A DNA stretch of 35,663 bases from a virus. The stretch spans positions 1 to 35,663 of IMG/VR virus record IMGVR_UViG_3300037231_000019; one strand, written 5' to 3'. Both the position numbers and the translations under genes were made by a program. Positions within the stretch are counted from its first letter, which is position 1; the number at the start of each line of letters is the position of its first letter. The notes beneath the pieces were generated by a model. That model saw only the letters and a list, made by a program, of their open reading frames with translations. It did not search any database and was not told where the DNA came from. This document shows, one piece after another, positions 1 through 8,021 of the stretch.

Positions 1-45
1 AGCGTAGCTGTGAAACGCCCATACGAAACTCAGACACGTCGTAAT

Positions 46-78
46 CTCGTACATTTACCCAAATATCATATGTACGAG
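46..78. repeat. 9-bp perfect inverted repeat near left end
   Basis: CTCGTACAT (46-54) is the exact reverse complement of ATGTACGAG (70-78), with 15 bases between. It lies upstream of the first rightward gene. It could be an operator or the stem of an RNA hairpin. No T-tract follows, so it is not a standard terminator. The remaining bases of 1-147 show no convincing promoter. Confidence 0.5.
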
Positions 79-147
79 GACTTGCCTTAATGTGTACAAA
101 CGTGGTAGAAGGATCGTGTAGAAAAATAGGAGTGGGAGATATGTCAT

Positions 148-639
148 ATGACGGCTTTGATAGTGGTTTCGGTGATAGCGATGATCCTGCTGTGTTTTAT
201 GGTGTACCTAGTGACCACCCAGCGTTCCGACAACCTGACGATGACGAAGACGGTATTGGAGAAGTCGGAGAACCAGACGGATATGGCGGAAAGAATGATG
301 AGGTTGGTGGTGCAATCCTCAACTTCCCAGTCGGCCGATATGACGGAGTTACTCGACAAAACGACTCAGAAGTGGTCGGGGTTGCTAGAGTTGATGAGTC
401 TCGGCAGAGAGCAGCCGATAGACAGTTCCTCGCAGATCGTCTTGACGCCAGCCGAAGAGGCGTTGCTGAGAGAGCCATTGGACAGCGAAATGCCATCGCA
501 CATTCAAGAGGCGTTGGCGAGGGAGAGGGAAGCGATGGATCAACCCTTCACTCCCAGTTGGCCGCAAGCCTCGAACAGGCAGGCATTCGATTCCGATCTA
601 CCAGGAATGGGGACGGAAGTGGAGATAACCCCGCTATAG
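148..639 (+). CDS. single-TM membrane protein with charged helical tail
   Basis: The 163-aa product has a strongly hydrophobic segment at residues 4-24 and then a charged, helix-prone region rich in Glu, Lys, Met and Gln (residues 30-130). This is the look of an N-terminally anchored coiled-coil protein. GGGAG at 134-138 lies 9 bases before the ATG. A second ATG at 141 is in another frame, which is open to 944, but its translation here is Asp/Gly-rich and looks like a shadow. The gene sits immediately before the terminase block. If the genome is circularly permuted, it would follow the lysis genes at the right end, so a lysis role (holin or inner-membrane spanin) is possible but unproven. No family was recognised. 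Confidence 0.65.
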   Translation: MTALIVVSVIAMILLCFMVYLVTTQRSDNLTMTKTVLEKSENQTDMAERMMRLVVQSSTSQSADMTELLDKTTQKWSGLLELMSLGREQPIDSSSQIVLTPAEEALLREPLDSEMPSHIQEALAREREAMDQPFTPSWPQASNRQAFDSDLPGMGTEVEITPL

Positions 640-650
640 ACCCCGAAGAA

Positions 651-944
651 GTGGTGCAAGCATTTCTCAATGGGCCAGAGGTTAATCAACAGAGGGGGGG
701 TTGGCAGAAGTCATTACCACCTACTCAACCTCTTACCCGTGCGAAGCGTGGCATCATTGAAGCGCCGAAGTTCCAAGAGGCTCATATGATTGGAACGATG
801 GGTGGACTAAAGTCGAATGTATCAGGTACTTGGGTATTGACACTTCTTATCGACTCTGATTCATATGAAGAGGCGACCAAGTTGGGGAAGGCTCATGGGT
901 TGGCGTTGGAGATAGGGATTAAGAGGAAGAACCGTAATGACTAA
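651..944 (+). CDS. hypothetical protein upstream of terminase
   Basis: The reading frame after the preceding stop codes for a plausible globular protein. Its C-terminal half (about 50 residues) has alternating hydrophobic and charged residues and a Lys/Arg-rich end. The start is uncertain. GTG at 651 or 654 gives about 97 aa but has only a weak GAAGAA upstream. ATG at 786, preceded by AGAGG with 5 bases spacing, gives 52 aa. The stop overlaps the ATG of the next gene at 937. A run of seven G lies at 694-700. No family was recognised. Confidence 0.5.
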   Translation: MVQAFLNGPEVNQQRGGWQKSLPPTQPLTRAKRGIIEAPKFQEAHMIGTMGGLKSNVSGTWVLTLLIDSDSYEEATKLGKAHGLALEIGIKRKNRND

Positions 945-1419
945 CACCGCCTTTGACCCGTGGCAACTCGACATCGACGCCCCCGACTGGCTTACCCATG
1001 TCGCCACTCGCCTGCTCGAAGTAGGCGTCCCGCCGACCGCCATCTCCAAAGCCTTCTACGTCGAACTCGAAGCGGTCAAGGACCTTCAATCCACTCTCCA
1101 CATCGCTCGCTACGGTTCGGCCGAACTATCCGAAGCCATGTTGTTCTTCATGTGGAAGATGATTGACGATGCTTACGAGATGCTCGAAACCGCACCACTC
1201 AATCAGAAGGCCCGATTAATGACTACGCTCTTAGCTCGGGCCTCGTCTATGGTTCAGGCGGCGGACCCCGAAGGCATGGAGAAGATGCGTGCCGAGTTTA
1301 TGAAGTTGACATCCTCTATCCAATCAACCGAATCGACAGTACCCTCTATCTATGCCAGCCCTGAGTTTAGTCCCGTGGACCGAGAACCTAACGATCCAGA
1401 AGAAGGACCTCCAGGTTGA
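937..1419 (+). CDS. putative terminase small subunit
   Basis: The 160-aa product is mostly helical and lies directly upstream of the large terminase gene, which it overlaps by 68 bases. Residues about 19-50 resemble a helix-turn-helix of the kind small terminase subunits use to bind packaging-site DNA. Residues 60-130 are helical and could form the oligomerisation region, and the tail is Pro/Glu-rich. AGAGGAAG at 922-929 is a good ribosome binding site for ATG 937. Length fits the usual 130-180 aa. The assignment rests on position and general character, not on a diagnostic motif. Confidence 0.6.
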   Translation: MTNTAFDPWQLDIDAPDWLTHVATRLLEVGVPPTAISKAFYVELEAVKDLQSTLHIARYGSAELSEAMLFFMWKMIDDAYEMLETAPLNQKARLMTTLLARASSMVQAADPEGMEKMRAEFMKLTSSIQSTESTVPSIYASPEFSPVDREPNDPEEGPPG

Positions 1420-2959
1420 GCCCATCGACCTCTCGGACGACTTCGCATGGGCTCAGGACGAACTACGCATAGAGATCGAACGCCAATACAATCTTGGCCT
1501 CCCTGTTCGGATTATTATCCTAAAGGGGCGCCAACTTGGTATATCGACATTCTCAGAAGCTACTTTATTCAACTGGACCTTCATCCACCCCGGCACCCGG
1601 TCATTAGTGATCGCACACGAAACAAAAGCGGCGCAGCATCTATTCGATATGACCAAGTTGATGTGGGAGGAATGGCCGTTCCATGAACTATTCACCGAGA
1701 AGCACAACACGATCAAAAGTCTTGCTTGGTTGGAGACTCGATCTTCTATGTCGGTTGCCACCGCTCGAAATGCTGGATCAGGGCGGTCATTTACATACCA
1801 CGCCGTACATTGTTCTGAGTGTGCTTTTTGGGAAGACCCGGAAACTCTTATGGTTGGACTTAACCAGTCTATCCCTTACAAGCATGGCACCATCGTCATT
1901 ATTGAATCCACCGCTAATGGCATTGGAAACTGGTATCACGAAGAGTGGGTCCGTGCGGTTCACGGCCAGTCGCAATACGTTCCATTGTTCTTCCCGTGGT
2001 GGAAGCACTCCGAATACGCCATTCCCAATACGACTCTTAAACAATATGACCTCAACAAGACTGAACGAGACATTCAAGAGAAGTACGGCCTGACCCTTCC
2101 TCAACTCGCCTGGCGCCGTCACACAATCAAGAACGACTGTCTTGACGATGAAAAGATGTTCAACCAGGAGTACCCGTGTTCGCCGCAGGAAGCATTCCTG
2201 TCAACTGGTACTAACGTCTTCCCGCTTGAGAAGTTGGACGAGTGCTTCGAGCCTCAACGTGGAGTCACCGGCTCCCTTGTCAATGCGAACGGTAAGCTCA
2301 CTTTCATTAAGGACGCCACTGGTCCACTCACTATCTATAAGTGGCCCAGTAACAACAAGATACACGGCAAGTACGTTGTCGCTGGTGATCCCTCGAAGAC
2401 GACGTATGGAGATGGTGCATGTATTCAAGTCATCAATCGTCTGACTCTCGAACAAGTCGCTGTCTGGCATGGTCATATTGATCCTGTCCCTTTCGCCCAT
2501 ATCCTGATGGAACTAGGATACTTCTACAACACCGCCCTCTGCAACTCCGAGATAGAAGGCCCCGGTTACGCCACCATCGGCGTCATGCTCGACCAGTCCT
2601 ACCCCGATATCTGGCAACACCGTTGGGCAGACAAAGCACCGGGCAAAATCTCCGGTTCATTCGGGTGGTCAACCAACTACCAACGCAAGCATTGGGCAAT
2701 GGCGCAAGTAAAGTTCCTCCTCGGCCAACGTGCTCTACTCATCCATGACGAGATCACCTATGACCAAATGACTACCTATGTGACCCTGAATAATGGGGAG
2801 CTTGGCCCGGCGAGTCTGAAACTGTATGATGACGCAGTAATGGCCTATGCAATCGCCATAGTCTCGACCATGACAGAGCCGCAGCTCCCCCGAGAGGTTG
2901 CCCCAGAAGCGCAGGTGTATGACCTGTTCGACCGGCCACCGTGGGATGCGGTGGGATGA
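1352..2959 (+). CDS. terL: terminase large subunit (DNA-packaging ATPase/nuclease)
   Basis: This 535-aa protein is the motor that pumps DNA into the procapsid and cuts the concatemer. The ATPase half shows a variant P-loop, KGRQLGIST (residues 58-66), in which the usual Lys before Ser/Thr is Ile, a Walker-B-like segment around residues 150-160 (HCSECAFWED), and the coupling motif ESTANGIGNW (185-194). EYPCSPQEAF (residues 273-282) is typical of the linker between domains. The nuclease half begins near VVAGDPS, with Asp346 as a likely metal ligand. The start lies inside the small-subunit gene without a clear ribosome binding site, so translation is probably coupled. Its TGA overlaps the next ATG. 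Confidence 0.93.
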   Translation: MPALSLVPWTENLTIQKKDLQVEPIDLSDDFAWAQDELRIEIERQYNLGLPVRIIILKGRQLGISTFSEATLFNWTFIHPGTRSLVIAHETKAAQHLFDMTKLMWEEWPFHELFTEKHNTIKSLAWLETRSSMSVATARNAGSGRSFTYHAVHCSECAFWEDPETLMVGLNQSIPYKHGTIVIIESTANGIGNWYHEEWVRAVHGQSQYVPLFFPWWKHSEYAIPNTTLKQYDLNKTERDIQEKYGLTLPQLAWRRHTIKNDCLDDEKMFNQEYPCSPQEAFLSTGTNVFPLEKLDECFEPQRGVTGSLVNANGKLTFIKDATGPLTIYKWPSNNKIHGKYVVAGDPSKTTYGDGACIQVINRLTLEQVAVWHGHIDPVPFAHILMELGYFYNTALCNSEIEGPGYATIGVMLDQSYPDIWQHRWADKAPGKISGSFGWSTNYQRKHWAMAQVKFLLGQRALLIHDEITYDQMTTYVTLNNGELGPASLKLYDDAVMAYAIAIVSTMTEPQLPREVAPEAQVYDLFDRPPWDAVG

Positions 2960-3105
2960 GAGTAGCTTGGGGTTGGGAACCTGATCGGGATATGGGATGG
3001 CGTTATCGTCGCACCCTATCGGAAGAGGACAGAGAACTATTTGATAATCTCTCTTGGATGTCTCAACTATTGATTTCCTCTGCCTACGACCGTAAGAGTG
3101 CCTAA
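2956..3105 (+). CDS. small hypothetical protein (49 aa)
   Basis: The ATG overlaps the TGA of the terminase gene (ATGA) and the stop overlaps the ATG of the next gene (TAATG), so this 49-aa gene exactly fills the gap between two firm genes. The product is Trp/Arg-rich at the N-terminus with an acidic middle (SEEDRELFDNL). Perfect coupling on both sides is the main evidence. No function is suggested. Confidence 0.7.
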   Translation: MRVAWGWEPDRDMGWRYRRTLSEEDRELFDNLSWMSQLLISSAYDRKSA

Positions 3106-3476
3106 TGGCTAACTATTCCTATAAGTGCCCATCCTGCAAGGCTGTCTACACCCTCGAAGCCTCTATTCACGACGACCTTCCCGAACGTCGTCCATGCCCT
3201 CGTTGCAACTTCAATGGCTCCACTCGCTCCTATTCATTCAACCTCGCCCCATCATTCCAAGAGCACTTCAATAACTCTCTAGGCGAATACGTCACGAACA
3301 ACAGATCATTTGAAGATGGTCTAAAGCGTCGATCCGCAGAGATGTCGGAGCGTATGAGTCAAGACGTCAACTACACTCCACTCTCTCCCGCCGAAATGAG
3401 AGAAGCCTCCTCACACGGAGTAACGGAAGAGGGACTATACGAGTCTCGTAAACAACTACACGACTCTACCCAATGA
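3105..3476 (+). CDS. FmdB-like zinc-ribbon protein
   Basis: The 123-aa product opens with a zinc ribbon made of CPSC (Cys8, Cys11) and CPRC (Cys31, Cys34), as in FmdB-type putative regulatory proteins, which often occur between terminase and portal in phages of actinobacteria. The remaining 85 residues are charged and probably helical. The gene is coupled to its neighbours: its ATG overlaps the previous stop, and its TGA overlaps the portal ATG. A role in DNA binding or packaging is possible, but it is inferred only from position. Confidence 0.75.
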   Translation: MANYSYKCPSCKAVYTLEASIHDDLPERRPCPRCNFNGSTRSYSFNLAPSFQEHFNNSLGEYVTNNRSFEDGLKRRSAEMSERMSQDVNYTPLSPAEMREASSHGVTEEGLYESRKQLHDSTQ

Positions 3477-5419
3477 CGCTAACCGACGACAACACATATC
3501 GTATCGAGTCCGCCCCCTCCCTTGACGACGGCCCAATCCCCGAAATCCTCCAAGACGACTTCTACCTAACCCAACGCCTTGACCAACTCTTCCAGCAAGC
3601 AGCCACCGAGAAACGCAAGCTAACCGCCAACTGGAAACGCAACTACATGCTCGTCTCCAACCAAGCTGGAGCAATGGCACTTCAATCCCCCTGGTCGCCC
3701 AACGTCACCGACAGCGAAATCTTCCCCATCATGTCCTCCCGCATCGCATGGATGACGGACCAGAAGATATCTCCGGAAATCGCACCCGCCGCTTTAGTCG
3801 GTGACCCATACTCCCAACATCTCCAAACACTAGCCGAACATCTCGAAATGCTACTCAACTCATCCTTCCAAGTACAGGGTTGGGATAAACAACTCACTCT
3901 CATGCTTTGGGATGCTGGTCAGTTCGGAGCCGGTATCCTCAAATCCATATGGGATAGTGGACTCGACGGCGGTATCGGCAACGTCGCCATGAAGCGAGTA
4001 GACGTCTGGCAGTTCTACCCCGATCCCAACGCAACCGACCTCGAAGACTCCTCATACCTGTTCGAAGTTAGAAAGATGACCTATGACGAAATCCAACGAC
4101 GATTCCCAAGTGCTGACCACGAAGCCGTTAAAGCTGCCGCACTCTTCGGTGATCGTGGAGACTCAGGACAAGACCGACCATCTGGCACCAATGCCTCCAC
4201 CTATCCAATGGCGATGCCTGGCAATCTACCTGGATCAAGTGGTACGACCTGGGGCCTACCAGGTCAATCCAATCGTAACTCCGGCGAAATCCTCTCCAAC
4301 GGAATCTCAGTCAAAGAGTGTTGGGTAAGAGAGAATGCAGTCACCTACTCCATCCCAACGGACCCAACCCACGGCGATGACCCCGTCCGAATCGTCCATG
4401 ACCAATGGCGATGCGTTATCTACACCGGCAACGTCGTATTATTTGACGAACTCGCTATTGACCTCTGGGAGCACGATAGACATCCATACTCTCGATTCGT
4501 TGATGAGGAGATGGGAGAGTTCTGGCCGACTCCCATTGTCAGTCATTTAGCCCCTTGCCAAACAGCCATCAATCGCATACTCTCTTCGATGCAAGGGAAC
4601 GTCGAACTAGTCGGCAACCCCATCTTCATGGACGTCAAAACCTCCGGCCTCGAACGGACTAAGATCGTCAACCGTCCCGGCCTACGTCTGTCTATGTCTT
4701 CGCAAGTCGCAAACTCGCCGGGTGCGAAGCCACAATGGCTCGAACCTCCTAAGTTTAGTGGGGATGCCTTGCAACTCTTGGGTATCTGGAAGAGTGCGCT
4801 CGAAAACATATCCGGCCTATCGGGTGTCACCAAGGGGAACACTCCACAAGGTAGGCAAGCTCAACAAACAGTACAAGCTTCTCAAGAAGCCGGATTCGTT
4901 CGTATTCGTTCCGCTCTCCGAAATCTCGAACGTACTCTGGCAGAGCAGTTTACTCTACTCGCTCATCTCATTATTCAGAACTACGATATCCCCCGCACGG
5001 TTGCAATCGTTGGACAAGATGGCGAGAACTCGGCGCTTCTCTTAAGCTCTCGCCATTTCTACTCTCCAACAGAGGGTGGAGACGCCGAAGCTCGCCTATC
5101 CGAAATGGGCTTCAAGGGTGGTATCAATGTTCTCCCTGGCCTCATGGATGAGTCGAAGCAGGCACCCATGAAGTTCTCCCTCCTCGTTATAGCAGGTGCC
5201 AGCAACCCAACATCTCGTCAAGCTCGCATCGCTGAATCGGACGCCCTGTTCGCCATGAAGGCCATCGACCGTCCAGCCGTTCTCGCCGCCCACGCTTACC
5301 CACACTGGCAACAGATCGACCAACGAATGAACCAAGCCGAAGCGGCCATGGCGCAAGCACTCGCTCAAAGTGGAGGTAAGGAGCAACCCAAGGGCCCCGG
5401 TACCGGCCATGCCCATTAA
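3473..5419 (+). CDS. portal protein
   Basis: The 648-aa product follows terminase and matches the character of podovirus/P22-type portal proteins. These form the dodecameric ring at the capsid vertex through which DNA passes and to which terminase docks. Recognisable stretches include the N-terminal helical region, the wing with VWQFYPDPNA near residue 180, and a helical stem/crown region. The C-terminus is Ala/Gln-rich, as in barrel extensions. The start overlaps the upstream stop (ATGA) with no clear ribosome binding site, suggesting coupling. Position before scaffold and capsid supports the call. Confidence 0.88.
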   Translation: MTLTDDNTYRIESAPSLDDGPIPEILQDDFYLTQRLDQLFQQAATEKRKLTANWKRNYMLVSNQAGAMALQSPWSPNVTDSEIFPIMSSRIAWMTDQKISPEIAPAALVGDPYSQHLQTLAEHLEMLLNSSFQVQGWDKQLTLMLWDAGQFGAGILKSIWDSGLDGGIGNVAMKRVDVWQFYPDPNATDLEDSSYLFEVRKMTYDEIQRRFPSADHEAVKAAALFGDRGDSGQDRPSGTNASTYPMAMPGNLPGSSGTTWGLPGQSNRNSGEILSNGISVKECWVRENAVTYSIPTDPTHGDDPVRIVHDQWRCVIYTGNVVLFDELAIDLWEHDRHPYSRFVDEEMGEFWPTPIVSHLAPCQTAINRILSSMQGNVELVGNPIFMDVKTSGLERTKIVNRPGLRLSMSSQVANSPGAKPQWLEPPKFSGDALQLLGIWKSALENISGLSGVTKGNTPQGRQAQQTVQASQEAGFVRIRSALRNLERTLAEQFTLLAHLIIQNYDIPRTVAIVGQDGENSALLLSSRHFYSPTEGGDAEARLSEMGFKGGINVLPGLMDESKQAPMKFSLLVIAGASNPTSRQARIAESDALFAMKAIDRPAVLAAHAYPHWQQIDQRMNQAEAAMAQALAQSGGKEQPKGPGTGHAH

Positions 5420-5421
5420 CC

Positions 5422-5694
5422 GTGTCGGCCTACCACCACTCTCGTACTGACGATCCGCAAACGCAATGGATGTCAGACGACAATCCATGCAAAAAGAATC
5501 CTTCACTATTCTTTCCCGGTCAAGGTGACAATATCCACCCAGCTATGGATATCTGCAACACTTGCGCCAATCGCCTTCCCTGTCTCGAATACGCCCTTCG
5601 CAACCACATCGACCACGGCATATGGGGCGGGGCCTCTGAGCGTGGACGCCGCCGAATCCTCCGAGCCCGTCGGGGTGACTTGAAAGCCCTCTGA
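5422..5694 (+). CDS. WhiB-family iron-sulfur transcription factor
   Basis: This 90-aa protein carries the four WhiB cysteines (Cys23, Cys45, Cys48, Cys54; pattern C...CxxCx5C) expected to hold a 4Fe-4S cluster, then GIWGG (66-70) and a basic tail RGRRRILRARR (74-84) that contacts DNA or sigma factor. WhiB proteins are confined to actinobacteria and their phages; phage copies such as that of TM4 can interfere with host WhiB regulators. The GTG start at 5422 is two bases after the portal stop. ATG at 5470 would also keep all cysteines. It sits among virion genes, so it is probably expressed late, or serves the late switch. Confidence 0.92.
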   Translation: MSAYHHSRTDDPQTQWMSDDNPCKKNPSLFFPGQGDNIHPAMDICNTCANRLPCLEYALRNHIDHGIWGGASERGRRRILRARRGDLKAL

Positions 5695-5716
5695 GCCCCC
5701 TCTACGGTCCCCACTC

Positions 5717-5920
5717 ATGGCCGACAGAGGACGACACACGCTAGCCACCGACAACGACTGCGAAGTCATCGAGAATGGCCGTGGTCGTCGGGTCCCAGAC
5801 ATCTACGCAACCGGTGACGACGATTGCAAGTTCGGGGATGCCCACGCAAAACAAATCTGGGACCCCTACGATCGTTACGGCTCTGACACTCCATTCGGCA
5901 CCGACTCAAAGGATCATTGA
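5717..5920 (+). CDS. hypothetical acidic protein (67 aa)
   Basis: This small gene lies between WhiB and the basic micro-genes. The product is rich in Asp and Gly with a cluster of acidic residues near residues 31-37 and two cysteines. It has no membrane segment. The ATG follows WhiB by 22 bases and the stop is 3 bases before the next ATG. No family recognised. Confidence 0.5.
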   Translation: MADRGRHTLATDNDCEVIENGRGRRVPDIYATGDDDCKFGDAHAKQIWDPYDRYGSDTPFGTDSKDH

Positions 5921-5923
5921 TCT

Positions 5924-6019
5924 ATGCCCTTTAAGTCTCTCATCTACAAAACCGGTGGCGGCGGCAAGTCGTCCGGCTCTCGCAAAAAGTCCGTCCGCAA
6001 ATCCCCTAGGAGAAAGTAG
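5924..6019 (+). CDS. tiny basic protein (31 aa)
   Basis: A 31-aa product dominated by Lys, Arg, Ser and Gly (GGGGKSSGSRKKSVRKSPRRK at the C-terminal end, given here in part as RKKSVRKSPRRK). Next to it is another tiny Lys/Arg-rich gene. Such peptides could neutralise packaged DNA or bind RNA. Tight spacing (3 bases on each side) supports it as a real cistron. Confidence 0.55.
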   Translation: MPFKSLIYKTGGGGKSSGSRKKSVRKSPRRK

Positions 6020-6022
6020 GCC

Positions 6023-6133
6023 ATGGCAAAGCGTCAGTTGACCAAAGGTATGACCAAGGGCTCGGGGATGAAAAAGGGGAAGAAGTCCATGCTCCGCAAA
6101 GCCCCTCGAATCAAGTCAAGAGGGGGCCGATAG
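6023..6133 (+). CDS. tiny basic protein (36 aa)
   Basis: A 36-aa Lys/Arg/Gly/Met-rich peptide (KGSGMKKGKKSMLRK in the middle). AGGAGAAAG at 6008-6016, inside the end of the previous gene, could serve as ribosome binding site. Its TAG is directly followed by the TTG start of the next gene. It is the second of three small basic proteins in a row; the role is unknown, with DNA condensation in the head one possibility. Confidence 0.55.
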   Translation: MAKRQLTKGMTKGSGMKKGKKSMLRKAPRIKSRGGR

Positions 6134-6367
6134 TTGCCACTCTCCTCGGGCTCATCTCGTAAGGTTGTCTCTAGAAACATCAAAGAGATGGTCGATGCGG
6201 GTCACCCACAGGATCAAGCGGTAGCTGCTTCTCTCTCTAATGCTCGCAAACACCCAAGTAGGAAAGGGGGTGATGACTTATCGCACGCCATAAGGGCCGT
6301 CACGGTGGTCGCAAGAAGGGCCGCAAGTAACCCTTCTTCACCACCACTCACCTACTCCGCTAGGTGA
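6134..6367 (+). CDS. small basic phage protein
   Basis: The segment SRKVVSRNIKEMVDAGHPQD (residues 8-27), followed by QAVAASLSNARK, resembles a family of short phage proteins with the pattern 'K-I-N-I-A-G-Q-A-A-LS-A-K', commonly found near portal and capsid genes. Function unknown. A TTG start at 6134 directly follows the previous stop. The C-terminal third after GGDD uses a frame with rare AGA/AGG codons, whereas another frame over 6289-6330 reads as a Lys/Arg/Gly-rich tail, so the end of the protein could be affected by a frameshift (see findings). Confidence 0.6.
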   Translation: MPLSSGSSRKVVSRNIKEMVDAGHPQDQAVAASLSNARKHPSRKGGDDLSHAIRAVTVVARRAASNPSSPPLTYSAR

Positions 6368-6376
6368 AGCTCTAAC

Positions 6377-6413
6377 GAGTGGCCCATGTCAAGTCAAAGG
6401 GTGCGGGCCACTC
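6377..6413 (+). terminator. terminator-like hairpin
   Basis: GAGTGGCCC (6377-6385) pairs perfectly with GGGCCACTC (6405-6413) across a 19-base loop. It sits in the gap between two genes and is followed by TTCAGAGTTTC, which is only weakly T-rich. It may be a partial terminator or an mRNA-stabilising stem. Confidence 0.5.
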
Positions 6414-6455
6414 TTCAGAGTTTCATCCAAACCAATCACAAAGGACCAAACCAAA

Positions 6456-6671
6456 ATGGGTAAATGGGTAATCAGCATCGTTGGCGAATCCCTCACCGAC
6501 GATCTCGCACCGGCCATCGCTGACTTCGTGACGACCATCCAGAAGTCCGACCACGTTGTTTCCGCCGTTCGTGTCACAACGGATACCGGGGAAAAGGTAC
6601 TCCCGATTACCCCGGTGGAAGCCCCCGCTCCTGCTCCTAAGGTCATTCCCGGTCTGTCCGCTCCTCAGTAG
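6456..6671 (+). CDS. hypothetical protein (71 aa)
   Basis: A 71-aa product with an alpha/beta-looking N-terminal part (MGKWVISIVGESLTDD) and a Pro/Ala-rich tail (EAPAPAPKVIPG). CAAAGGACC upstream provides AAAGGA for the ATG. Its stop is directly followed by the ATG of the next gene. It was not recognised; a small virion accessory protein is plausible from context. Confidence 0.6.
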   Translation: MGKWVISIVGESLTDDLAPAIADFVTTIQKSDHVVSAVRVTTDTGEKVLPITPVEAPAPAPKVIPGLSAPQ

Positions 6672-7220
6672 ATGCACGAACACGAAGAACGAGAAGTACG
6701 CCGCATCATCCACGAAGTATTAGACGAAAGGCTACAACAAATGACCGATGCACTTACAACTGCGATTGACACTCTCACCACGTCACTCGACACTCTCTCC
6801 ACCACCATCGACACGGCTGTCACGGCCCTCGCCACCGATCCCACAGCAGAGGGTGAAGTCACCGCTGACGCCGCCACCATCTCGGCTCTCCAGGCTCAGG
6901 TGGACACTCTGACGGCCAAGCTCGCCGCCGCTCTTGGAACATCCTCGTCCAGCACGGTGGTTGTCTCCGCTATCCCGGCCCAGACGGCTCCGTTGAACTC
7001 ACCGTTCTCGCTTGACCTCACGTCGGACATCTCGGGTGGCGCAGCCCCCTACACCCTCTCGGCTCCCTCTGGTCTGCCCATCGGGCTCTCCATCTCGGGT
7101 CTGGTCATCTCGGGCACGCCAACTACGGCTCTCGCCCAGACCGCCGTTCCGCTTGTCGTCACTGACTCGTCCACTCCTCCACAGACCGCCGACGTATCTG
7201 TGGATTTCACCGTCGCATGA
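6672..7220 (+). CDS. coiled-coil protein with C-terminal Ig-like domain
   Basis: Residues 1-92 form a long helical, heptad-like region (many Leu/Ile spaced by Thr and Asp). Residues about 97-182 resemble a bacterial Ig-like (He_PIG type) domain, with the pattern APYTLSAPSGLPIGLSISG and then VISGTPTTA, ending in a beta strand with VDFTVA. Such domains decorate phage capsids or fibres and bind weakly to surface sugars. The gene lies before the scaffold and capsid genes and overlaps the next start by four bases. It is a probable minor virion or decoration protein. Confidence 0.65.
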   Translation: MHEHEEREVRRIIHEVLDERLQQMTDALTTAIDTLTTSLDTLSTTIDTAVTALATDPTAEGEVTADAATISALQAQVDTLTAKLAAALGTSSSSTVVVSAIPAQTAPLNSPFSLDLTSDISGGAAPYTLSAPSGLPIGLSISGLVISGTPTTALAQTAVPLVVTDSSTPPQTADVSVDFTVA

Positions 7221-7444
7221 CGATCAACCTGGGCAACATCTCTTGGCGGTCTATCGAGAAGGTAGTCGCATACGGTGCGGCCACGGTAGCTGCCACCGAT
7301 GGTTTCGCCCAGGTATCCATGCCAGCCGGTGTCCGTGAGTGGCTACTCGGTATCTCGGGGATCGTCATCGCCGCTATCCACATTTCCGGTCCAGCGGCGA
7401 CTCCCAACACGTCAACCTCTCCATCCAATCCAGTCGTCAAGTAA
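7217..7444 (+). CDS. small membrane-segment protein
   Basis: A 75-aa product with one hydrophobic stretch, WLLGISGIVIAAIHI (residues about 42-56), and a Pro/Ser/Thr-rich tail. The ATG overlaps the previous stop. The size and layout are like small phage holin or membrane proteins, but its position inside the head gene block argues for a virion-associated role. Not recognised. Confidence 0.55.
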   Translation: MTINLGNISWRSIEKVVAYGAATVAATDGFAQVSMPAGVREWLLGISGIVIAAIHISGPAATPNTSTSPSNPVVK

Positions 7445-7456
7445 GAAAGGAATCAA

Positions 7457-7603
7457 ATGGCAACCGACCGTACAGCATCGAACTATTCCGGCAAGTCCGG
7501 CAAGACCAATGTCCAGATGCAGGGACAGACCGAAGGGGTCTACGGTAACGACCCCAACATGCAACGCCGTGAGCCCTCTCCTCCGAAGGACTTGCGCCCG
7601 TAA
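7457..7603 (+). CDS. small hypothetical protein (48 aa)
   Basis: A 48-aa hydrophilic product rich in Gln, Asn, Gly and Pro. The start is well supported by GAAAGGAATCAA immediately before the ATG, the same leader found before the decoration gene at 10054. The stop is one base before the next ATG. No family seen. Confidence 0.65.
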   Translation: MATDRTASNYSGKSGKTNVQMQGQTEGVYGNDPNMQRREPSPPKDLRP

Positions 7604-7604
7604 C

Positions 7605-8021
7605 ATGGCAGGTACGCCGAAGCAACCCACTAGCTTCAAAGACTCGTTGTCGGATGCGGCACAAGCCATCGCCGGTGGCGTGTCCTCTCCTGACTACGAT
7701 CCGAAGTTCGGTGGGATGCTACTCGACGCTATCTCCAAGTTCATCCATCAGCCGCCGCCAGGGGGCACTCCTCCTCCCGGTGGTGGTGCTGGTGGCGCCG
7801 GTGGCACTCCCCCTCCCGGCACTCCCCCTCCCGGCGCCGATACTGGCGGTCCTCCTCCTGGCCCAGCCGCAGGTGGACAACCCGGCTCGGGTCCTCCCGG
7901 TGGCGGTGCTCAGACTCCCCCCGGCGCTCCTACCCCTCCCGGTCCTGGCGGCATGACGCAGGGCCTATCCCCCTCGCCTGACGAACTTCGTCGGGTCCTA
8001 GCAGATGTGGCAGGCAAGTAG
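7605..8021 (+). CDS. Pro/Gly-rich protein upstream of scaffold
   Basis: A 138-aa product. Residues 1-47 are a short folded-looking segment (DSLSDAAQAIAGGVSS), residues 48-118 are an extremely Pro/Gly-rich low-complexity stretch (repeats of TPPPG and GGGAGG), and the C-terminal 20 residues are helical (DELRRVLADVAGK). The frame is open far upstream, but the ATG at 7605, one base after the previous stop, is the sensible start. Its stop is followed directly by the scaffold ATG. A flexible linker protein in the capsid or a partner of the scaffold is plausible. Confidence 0.6.
   Translation: MAGTPKQPTSFKDSLSDAAQAIAGGVSSPDYDPKFGGMLLDAISKFIHQPPPGGTPPPGGGAGGAGGTPPPGTPPPGADTGGPPPGPAAGGQPGSGPPGGGAQTPPGAPTPPGPGGMTQGLSPSPDELRRVLADVAGK

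Noticed and set aside
90-944. One 284-codon frame covering the whole left region, overlapping the membrane protein gene
   Set aside because: Its first two thirds are Asp/Gly/Arg-rich shadow-like sequence opposite a convincing membrane protein; only the part after 639 looks coding and was kept as a separate gene.
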